A stretch of 64,000 nucleotides of DNA from Patellaria atrata CBS 101060. Its lineage: Eukaryota > Ascomycota > Dothideomycetes > Patellariales > Patellariaceae. A program made the translations under genes and the position numbers. Below, piece by piece: positions 56,541-64,000 of the stretch (positions within the stretch are counted from its first letter, which is position 1; every line of letters starts with the position of its first letter). The notes below the pieces were generated by a model. It was not told the DNA's origin and searched no databases. It saw only the letters and a list, made by a program, of their open reading frames with translations. The stretch is from NCBI GenBank assembly GCA_010093705.1, contig MU006099.1:215344-279343 (forward strand). Direction: 5' to 3'.

Positions 56541-57709
56541 TTACTCCTTCTCCCTCCACCTAATCCCCCACTCCCCCTTCGCAAAACTTGGCTCCACAAC
56601 CGCAGCATTCATAACAGCCTCACACTTCCTCCTCACCTTCCCACCCTCTTCCTTATAAACCCCATTCCACACGCTCTCGCGCATCGCCCCGTCAACGACA
56701 AACCCAAACACGACACCGCGCCTTGCCGCCCTCTTGACCATCTCCCTCTCCTCCGCTTTCCGCGCGCCCTCCTCGCGCTTACGCTTGTTCTCCTCCGTCT
56801 CGTCCTCGCGCTCCGCGCGACCCTTCTCCCCGCCCACGGACCCGTTGACGTCGGATTTCTCCTGCGGAGGCCGGATCTTGCCGCCCATGTACGCCGTCGC
56901 GTTGTCGACGGTCAGCGCGGCGCGGCGGGGATCGGCATCGAGAGCCTTGGCGGCATCGCCGTCGGCGGAGGTGGTGTCGGAGAGGGAGTCCTCGCCCGCG
57001 GTGAGGGAAGCAGCGGTGAGGTTTGCGTCTTCCTCGTCGGTTTTGTTTTGGGGTTCGGGTTCGGGTTCGGAGGTGCCGCTGCCGATGATGCGGGACGCTT
57101 TGTTTTTCTTGCGGCCGCTGGTTTTGGAGGGGTCGAAGCGCGAGCCGAAGACTACGGATTCGACTTCGTCGCAGGTTATTAGGCGGCGGGTGTCGCCTTT
57201 GGTTTTTTTGTGGGGTTTGAATTTCTCTTTGGGCTTTGATGTGGGCGGGGCGGTTTGGGGCGCATTGTCGGTGGAGGGATTGGCGGCGTTAGGGGCTTCC
57301 TGCTGTTCTTTGATCCAGGAGGGTTGTTGGCCTTCTAGGAGCGCGACGAATGTCTCTTCGATGCGGCGGTCGAGGCGGCCGGGTTTCTTGGAGCGGCAAC
57401 CGCCGGAGCAGTATTTGGGGGGTTGGGTTGAGGAGGCCGCTTCGATTTTGCGGGAACCTTGGGGTGGTTAGTACAACGATTTCTATAGAAAGTTTGTGGA
57501 CGGGAAAGTAGGAGAGTGTGGGATAGGGGAACTCGTTGAAGGTTGAGGTCATTGTTGGAAAGTGGAAGACAAGATTAGAATAGAGTAAACGAACTTATTA
57601 GCCTCCCACAAGTGTGACAGTAAGGTGTTGCTTCGCCTTGGGTGAGGTAGTATGGTGGAGGGGTTATGGCGTGTTTGGAGGGACGAGACCAGGAGTCCAT
57701 CCAACTCAT
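56541..57709 (-). CDS. Small zinc-ribbon-like protein of unknown function, two exons
   Basis: Exon 1 57709-57595 and exon 2 57457-56541 give 343 residues. Exon 1 starts MSWMDSWSRPSKHAITPPPY and ends PYCHTCGRLI. Exon 2 continues SRKIEAASSTQPPKYCSGGC then RSKKPGRLDRRIEETFVALL. Together they form C-x2-C ... C-x3-C, a plausible zinc-binding pair. The donor is GTTCGT and the intron (137 nt) contains a perfect TACTAAC branch site before the CCAAG acceptor. The rest is charged and disordered with KKTKGDTRRLITCDEVESVVFGSRFDPSK, and it ends in a basic helix and a Trp-rich tail (GVVFGFVVDGAMRESVWNGV). A decoy ATG at 57552 lies inside the intron. Function unknown. Confidence 0.7.
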
Positions 57710-58704
57710 TTTGAAAGGCTTGGGTGGGAATTGGGATAAGTGTAAGTTCGGTCAGCTTGAGGAGCTGTTACGAAAGTGTGAGAGTAGTGGTATAGGAATG
57801 AAGATGTGAGATGTGGGTGTGGAAAGGGAAAATGTGATGTGCAACTAAACGAAGCTTCCGTTACGTCATTGGCAGAGAATTCCCCCCGTCTTGAGGATCG
57901 TCAAAGGCAGTGTCGAAATGAATCTCGAACCCTTAAGTATTTAGATACTTAATATGAAGAGAGAAGTTGGAGAACACTCAACAATTGGGGTTCATAGGAA
58001 CCATTCAGGACATGGCCATATCAAGCTGATTCTCCTTCCCCTCACACATCATACATAGGGAGGGCTCTCTTAGAGGTTTCGGAATAACTGGCATTGATTT
58101 CCAGGGAAAGGACTCAGTAGTAGCACTCCCTCACCCATCTCAAACACGTGAGTGCATATTTTGGCCCATATCCTAAGCTTGAATAGAAGTGCGGAGTGAG
58201 GACTGATCATCTTGCTTCTACACCGTAGAACTACCCCGTATGCTCAGTTCATTGTCATTCATCTCTCAGTCTCTCTCGGAGTAAAAGATCGACTTGAACA
58301 CAGACCAAATCAATCTGTCGATTTTGAGCTGTAACTGTGATGAAAGGTATTTCTGCATTTGTAGGAAGAGACGGTGAGCTTTCTCACCTTCCTCCACCTC
58401 AGGTTTAAGGTACCTTAGTTCCAATAATTTTAGGGTTGGAGAAGAGCGTTGCCAAGGTACTACTTTTTTTATTTCTTATTTTTTGTAAGGGCTTGTTCAC
58501 AAGTAATCAAAGATAGAGTCAAAGTAATAGTAACTAGTTAATTAGCTACGAAAGTAACACGCAAAGAGTATCAAGATAGATCGTGAGGCACGATCCGACA
58601 AGTGGGTTATAATCGTGCCAAGCCACTAGCTGATATCTTATCTGATGATCTACGATCCTTATGTTCTATATACTTGCTTGTGCCACTAGTCTAGATCCGT
58701 GACA

Positions 58705-58990
58705 CTTTTTATTTTTTATTTTTTATTTTTTATTTTTTATTTTTTATTTTTTATTTTTTATTTTTTATTTTTTATTTTTTATTTTTTATTTTTTATTNNN
58801 NNNNNNNNNNNNNNNNNNNNNNNNNNNNNNNNNNNNNNNNNNNNNNNNNNNNNNNNNNNNNNNNNNNNNNNNNNNNNNNNNNNNNNNNNNNNNNNNNTTT
58901 TTATTTTTTATTTTTTATTTTTTATTTTTTATTTTTTATTTTTTATTTTTTATTTTTTATTTTTTATTTTTTATTTTTTATTTTTTATTA
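58705..58990. repeat. (ATTTTTT)n microsatellite spanning an assembly gap
   Basis: A clean 7-bp unit (one A, six Ts) repeats on both sides of 100 N (58798-58897), about 13 copies on each side. The assembler evidently could not close it, so the true length is unknown. The frame reads FIFYFLFF repeatedly but is not a gene. Confidence 0.95.
58798..58897. other. Assembly gap (100 N)
   Basis: Exactly 100 N inside the 7-bp microsatellite; a placeholder length. Confidence 0.95.
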
Positions 58991-59989
58991 TTTTTAATTC
59001 CATTGTATTGTATTATCTACAACACTGCGCATGCAGCCTTCACGCTATGGCGCTACTCCCTATGTACATAAATCCCTTTTCAGGGCCCTTATATGCTTTG
59101 TGAAGTTCTTCAGTAACTTAAACCCACTGATACTTTATATGTAAAGAAAAGTTAGTACGTTTAAACTCCATACAAAGGAAATTGTTGGGAAACCATCTTT
59201 CTTCCTCTTTACCATCTCTTTTCTATTTCCAGTTCTATGCCATGCGGTACTACTTCTTTTACTCCTTTCTCTGTCCAGTAACCGGGATTTGCTGCTGCGG
59301 TGCGGGAAATTGATGCAGGTACCGCCGCCATACTTGTACAGTTGTACTCGATCCTTTGACTGTTTTCACTCTCTTTCCAATGTGACGGAATGACTGATGG
59401 ACATCCTCCACGGGAGTTGTAGACGGGAGTGACATGCTTGCCAACTCAACTCCACCAGAGAGTTGAAGATGTGCAAGTTGAAGAGCTATCTCGTTTTAGG
59501 GATACGCAAAGCTGCAGTATGTACGGTTACGGGTTCGGTAAGGTATGGATAACTAGCGACTACTTTTAACAGTGTAAAAATACTCCGTACTTTGTATGTT
59601 GATCAGCAAAGCTGAAGTGCGCTTGCACGCCTGAAGATGAGTAACTAAAAATAAATATTTTACGTTAACATACTGGGCTGTACTACAGGATTGTACAATC
59701 TCTTGTAATGAACCTTGTATACAGTTTCAGATGCTACAGTATGTTGGATCCAGTTGGGAGCTGGGATAGATCAGACGTCACCTTCCGGTTGGACCGACGC
59801 GGCACAGATACATTGTGACGGGAGGACAGGACGACTCAGCCATGCTTCGACTTTCTCATCGCCAACACACGCGTACTGGACTTGTCATCGCCATTGTTCA
59901 AGGGCAACATATTTAATATCCTCGTTCTCCCGGAACGAAGCCTCAAGCTAGATTCTCTTACGAGTAGCCATTGAGAGCAATTAGTCAGT

Positions 59990-62122
59990 ATGCGCTTACA
60001 CACATCATTAACCACATTGTTTACCTCCTCTCTTCTCCTTGCGACAGCATCTGGTATGTCCTATACCATTATCACCTCGCGAAAAACCGTTAACTAACAC
60101 CTCCTAGCAAATGTAGAATGTTCTACTGAGCTCAATGCGGCCCTGAAGATATCTGATGTCTTGAAACGTGCATCTCCTCAAGCGCCGGATGGATACGCTC
60201 CGGCACCAGTAGACTGCCCTTCCACGCGTCCGAGTATAAGAACTGCAGGTCGCTTGTCGGATCAAGAGTCAGAATGGTTGGATCAACGAAGACCAAAGAC
60301 AATAACCGCGCTGCGTGATCTCCTAGGCCGATTGGACATAGATGGCTTTGATGCAGACTCGTACTTCCAAACCCACTCGAGTAACTCTTCCGATCTTCCC
60401 AATATCGGTATTGCTATGTCAGGAGGAGGATATCGCGCTTTAATGAATGGAGCTGGTGCTGTAGCCGCATTCGACAACCGTACTCCAAATTCCACATCCA
60501 AAGGACACCTTGGTGGTCTACTGCAATCAGCTACTTACTTTGCGGGATTGTCTGGCGGAGGATGGTTAGTGGGCAGCCTTTATTCCAACAATTTTACATC
60601 GGTGCAGAGTATCATGGATACAAACCCGGATCATTCTGGCTCCTTGTGGCAGTTCGACAATTCGATCCTCGAAGGTACAGTAGAAGATACTCTAACGACG
60701 GTTTCGCCCATACTAATCCTGTTTCCTCGTGACCAGGTCCTGATACTGGAGGTATTCAACTATTTAGCACCGCAGGGTACTATGATGATATCGTAACTGC
60801 CGTGAACGACAAAACAGATGCTGGCTTCAACACATCTCTCACCGATTTATGGGGTCGAGCACTATCCTTCCAACTCATAAATGCTACCCAAGGTGGTCCT
60901 GGTATGTATAAACAATCTTCTTCTTCTTCTTCAATCTCATCTCTTACCATTGCCAGCGTATACTTTCTCCTCCATCGCAGACGACTGGGACTTCAAAACT
61001 GGAAATGCACCGATGCCTATCCTTATTGCTAATGGACGTGCACCTGGAGAACGTATTATTTCTCTTAACACCACGGTGTATGAGTTCAACCCCTTTGAAA
61101 TGGGCTCGTGGGATCCAACCGTCTATGGATTTGCTCCAATGAAGTTTGTAGGTTCAAACTTTACTGACGGCGAACTCTCAGACAATGAGGATTGTATTGC
61201 TGGCTTCGATAACGCTGGCTATATCATGGGGACCTCGTCCACCCTTTTCAATCAATTCTTGCTCAATCTAGAAGGTTTGGACATCCCAGAGATCTTTAGA
61301 GGTGCCATACAGGGCATTCTAGAGGAACTAGATCAAGACTCCAACGATATCGCCGATTGGACCCCGAACCCTTTCTTCGGTTTTAATCCCAGTACAAACC
61401 CTAATGCCGAAAGCAAGCGTCTAACTCTCGTTGATGGAGGGGAGGACCTACAGAATATACCTCTTCATCCTCTTATTCAACCCTATCGTCACGTGGACGT
61501 TATCTTCGCCGTAGACTCTTCTGCGGACACCATCGAGCCCGCTGCCCCAAATTGGCCCAATGGGACTGCACTTGTTGCAACGTTCGCACGTTTGCAAAAC
61601 GAAACCATGGAAAACGGTACGGTCTTTCCCGCCATACCTGATCAAAATACTTTCGTAAACTTGGGCCTGAACAATCGACCGACTTTCTTTGGTTGTGATG
61701 AAGGCAACCTTACGGGTCCTTCTCCCATAGTTGTCTACATTCCTAATGCACCATACGTCTTCAAATCTAATGTATCCACCTTCGACTTGAGCACAACGGA
61801 TGAAGAGCGTAACGCCATAATTCAAAACGGCTATAACGTTGCAACGCAGGGCAATTCGACTCGTGATGCAGAATGGCCAGCTTGTGTAGGCTGTGCTATC
61901 TTAGCTAGGAGTCTTAACCGTACAAACACCGATCTCCCCGAGATGTGTACTCGATGCTTCGACAGATATTGCTGGGATGGAACTATTAATTCCACCGATC
62001 CAAACCCCTACTTTCCGGAGACCATTCTTGCTGAGATTCAGCTCGACGCGGGATTGCGTAATATGCCATCTTTCTTTGTTGCTGTTGCGGCCTTAGCTGC
62101 CGGTTTTATATTGGCCATGTAA
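59990..62122 (+). CDS. plb1: Lysophospholipase / phospholipase B, secreted and probably GPI-anchored
   Basis: Four exons: 59990-60053, 60108-60674, 60737-60901 and 60957-62122, all joining in phase 1, give 653 residues. The signal peptide (MRLHTSLTTLFTSSLLLATA) is on the first exon. The catalytic triad motifs are clear: SGGGYRALMNGAGA (Arg), GLSGGGWLVGSLY (Ser, G-x-S-G-G) and LVDGGEDLQNIPLHPL (Asp). Many NxS/T sequons suggest heavy glycosylation. Late Cys-rich block: WPACVGCAILARS...MCTRCFDRYCWDG. The hydrophobic end (FFVAVAALAAGFILAM) after a small-residue region fits a GPI anchor signal. The enzyme removes acyl chains from phospholipids and lysophospholipids at the cell surface or outside. 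It is a common fungal enzyme. It lies 335 bp before DPH2 on the same strand. Confidence 0.95.
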
Positions 62123-62457
62123 TGGAATAAAAGGGTATCGATGTTCATGATGCATGAAGGATGGCGTTTAGGGAGGATGTTCATTTGAAGGAGTTATTCC
62201 TGTATTATGGTATACCATGAGTACTAGTGGAACGGACGATTTATCATAATAGTAGAATTATGGGCTACAGCATAGTTTGACCCCTATTCTAATCATAAAA
62301 AAAAAAGGTACTTGGGATCATTAGCTGCACGTGATGGTGTCGTATCCTAACCTCGAAATTCTGTGAAGAAGCGAGAAGTCAAAGACCACAGCTGTAACTG
62401 CACAACCGACCCATCCCAACACGGGATTATTCTCTACGTGATTTAGAAAGCTAGAAC

Positions 62458-64000
62458 ATGACGACGCCCGCGCTTGAAGTAGCTCCGGTGCTATCCACAC
62501 CCGACACGCATATATTTGAAGAGCCAACTCCGCCTATAAATGTCCAGACACTTCCTCGCCTCTCAGATGAACAGCTGGCTGTCATATACGAGATCGAACG
62601 CACCGTTCGTGAGATCCGAGCAGGGAGATGGCGTAGAATAGCCCTACAATTTCCCGACCACTTGCTCATCGACGGGCCACGAGTCTTTGAGGCCTTGAGC
62701 CGTGGCTTCAAGAATGCGCACAGTGACAACCAAAGCCAACCTTGTCGAGAAGAGAGCACAAATCAGGAAACTGTTGAAAATATAACATCCGCACTAGACG
62801 GTACAGATATCGCCGAACAAGAGGTACCCCAAGAGAAGTTGTATATACTTGCAGACACCTCTTATGGCGCATGCTGTGTAGATGAAATCGCAGCGGAGCA
62901 CGCGGATGCAGATGTAGTAGTACACTATGGTAGATCTTGTCTTTCACCTACTGCAAGACTACCTGTAATATACGTCTTCACGAGTATGCCTTTAGAAATA
63001 GAGCTCGTTCTCGAAGCCTTCAGAAACATTTATGCGGATAAAACTTCAAAGATAATATTGATGGCAGATATACCCTACTCGACATATATACCGGAGATAC
63101 ATCAACGACTAGAGCAAGATGGATATATCAATATATTTGCGACCTCTGTCCTACATGATCCTTCCTCACCACTACCGAACAGAACAGTCCCAGAGAACCT
63201 AGGTGGCGGGGAAGGCCTTCGGGAGTACCAACTCTTTCACATCTCCTCACCGCCACCATCTCTACTCCTGACGCTCTCATCTCGTGTAGATGCAGTTCAT
63301 ATATTCCCGACCGATGAGTCACTCTCCTCACCGAAAGCTATTCTCACCTCATCAGCTATGACCTTACGCCGACGATATGCGCTCCTAACATCCCTCAATA
63401 CCGTCTCTATTTTCGGCATTCTTATCAACACGCTTTCAGTCAAAAATTACCTTCATATCGTTGAGCACGTGAAAGCACAGATCGCTGCCGCGGGAAAAAA
63501 GAGTTATACCTTCGTCGTGGGCAAGATCAACGCAGCAAAAGTAGCAAATTTCAGTGAGGTTGGCGGTTGGGTTGTGATAGGATGCTGGGAGAGCAGTCTC
63601 ATCGAAAGCAAGGATTTTTGGAAACCACTGATTACCCCTTTCGAGTTGGAGCTTGCCTTGCGGGGTGATGCTCAAAGGGTTTGGACTGGAGAGTGGTCAA
63701 GCGATTTCCAGGCAATACTAAAAAGCAAGGAACAGGCAGATGGCGGCTCATATGATCAGAACGGTCATGGTGAAGCGGATGGTACCGTTGAAGCTGAGTC
63801 TGACGACTTAGATACTGATGATGAGGAAGAGTCGGCGCCTCCAGAATTCGATCTACGAACAGGTAGATACGTCTCTCACACCAGACCTATGCGACCATCA
63901 AAAGCAACATCACAACCCCCAAATGGGAAAAGGGATGAGGCAAACACTACATCCGATGCGTTGATCAAGCGCGCCAACGGCGACTTGGCTCGGGTAGGCG
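62458..64000 (+). CDS. dph2: Diphthamide biosynthesis protein 2 (3' partial)
   Basis: The frame runs from ATG 62458 to the window edge with no stop (514 codons) and no intron needed. Diagnostic parts: YEIERTVREIRAGRWRRIAL, LQFPDHLLIDGPRVFEAL, then YILADTSYGACCVDEIAAEH with a radical-SAM-type iron-sulphur Cys, DVVVHYGRSCLSPTARLPV, and GGWVVIGCWESSLIESKDF with another conserved Cys, followed by PLITPFELELAL and the WTGEWSSDFQ element. Dph2 pairs with Dph1 to transfer the 3-amino-3-carboxypropyl group to His on elongation factor 2, the first step of diphthamide synthesis, in the cytoplasm. The window ends in the acidic/basic C-terminal tail, so little is missing. Confidence 0.95.
   Translation, partial: MTTPALEVAPVLSTPDTHIFEEPTPPINVQTLPRLSDEQLAVIYEIERTVREIRAGRWRRIALQFPDHLLIDGPRVFEALSRGFKNAHSDNQSQPCREESTNQETVENITSALDGTDIAEQEVPQEKLYILADTSYGACCVDEIAAEHADADVVVHYGRSCLSPTARLPVIYVFTSMPLEIELVLEAFRNIYADKTSKIILMADIPYSTYIPEIHQRLEQDGYINIFATSVLHDPSSPLPNRTVPENLGGGEGLREYQLFHISSPPPSLLLTLSSRVDAVHIFPTDESLSSPKAILTSSAMTLRRRYALLTSLNTVSIFGILINTLSVKNYLHIVEHVKAQIAAAGKKSYTFVVGKINAAKVANFSEVGGWVVIGCWESSLIESKDFWKPLITPFELELALRGDAQRVWTGEWSSDFQAILKSKEQADGGSYDQNGHGEADGTVEAESDDLDTDDEEESAPPEFDLRTGRYVSHTRPMRPSKATSQPPNGKRDEANTTSDALIKRANGDLARVG

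Larger units (their letters stand above)
57710..59989. other. Intergenic with a microsatellite and an assembly gap
   Basis: Apart from the ATTTTTT repeat and its gap I see nothing supported. The 1 kb at 58990-59989 contains the phospholipase B promoter. Confidence 0.5.

Noticed and set aside
57289-57552. 87-codon frame beginning MTSTFNEF as the start of the zinc-ribbon-like gene
   Set aside because: Its ATG lies within the intron, and it reads exon 2 in the wrong frame. The upstream exon at 57709 fits better.
58699-59103. 134-codon frame of FIFYFLFF repeats
   Set aside because: It is the translation of a 7-bp microsatellite across a run of N; a period not divisible by three cycles all frames.
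1-64000. CRISPR arrays, bacterial operons, rRNA, tRNA genes, intact transposons
   Set aside because: Nothing with regular spacer structure, no cloverleaf or conserved RNA sequence that I could recognise, and no transposase-like frame.

Overview
This window is nuclear DNA of a filamentous ascomycete (Pezizomycotina). The evidence is the mix of short spliceosomal introns (mostly about 47-70 nt, GTRAGT-like donors), fungal-only families (AcuK/Ert1 gluconeogenesis regulator, fungal RIB7, CE5 esterase, phospholipase B, fungal BTB and 7-TM proteins) and ordinary eukaryotic housekeeping genes (BUD22, FMN1, LSB5, CAP1, COX15, DPH2). A leotiomycete-like source is a guess only. Two runs of exactly 100 N (24514-24613 and 58798-58897) mark scaffold gaps of unknown true size.

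Layout. 1-7.4 kb: the 3' part of a repeat-rich protein gene (open at the left edge), a 2 kb low-complexity stretch, then an acuK/ERT1-type regulator on the minus strand. 9.8-16.1 kb: a DHA1-type MFS transporter with a striking G-run just past its stop, BUD22 and riboflavin kinase (FMN1), all minus. 16.1-25.5 kb: an accessory-looking stretch with a secreted CE5 esterase, a frameshifted coiled-coil remnant, two coiled-coil genes of unknown function, a tiny Cys-rich gene and a broken coiled-coil gene with one in-frame TGA. 25.6-29.0 kb: RIB7 and a membrane-anchored haem-oxygenase-like di-iron enzyme candidate. 30.2-39.6 kb: a second copy of the tiny Cys-rich gene, LSB5 (VHS/GAT), two unrecognised proteins and actin-capping protein alpha. 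40-44.9 kb: a BTB protein and COX15 in divergent orientation. 45.2-50.8 kb: a DHA2-type MFS transporter, a roadblock-like protein and a small mitochondrial-targeted protein. 50.8-54 kb: no gene seen. 54-57.7 kb: a 7-TM fungal membrane protein with a long cytoplasmic tail, converging on a small zinc-ribbon-like protein. 58.7-59.0 kb: a 7-bp microsatellite. 60-64 kb: phospholipase B and the start of DPH2, which runs off the right edge.

The observation I rate most highly is a pair of unlisted mini-genes (23299-23430 and 30253-30390, both minus, 43 and 45 residues). They share an S/T-rich start, a CGDD element and an identical 11-residue C-terminus ending in a CaaX-type box (CTVM). The codons of the shared block differ only at synonymous third positions, which is good evidence that both are translated and under purifying selection. 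The ending resembles the IGC(T/S)VM motif of hybrid-type ascomycete pheromone precursors, but the CxC/CC pattern could equally be metal-binding or acylated.

RIB7 and FMN1 act in the same riboflavin-to-FMN pathway but are separated by the accessory stretch, so this is linkage, not an obvious cluster. Intron coordinates were worked out by hand from reading-frame continuity and family expectations.
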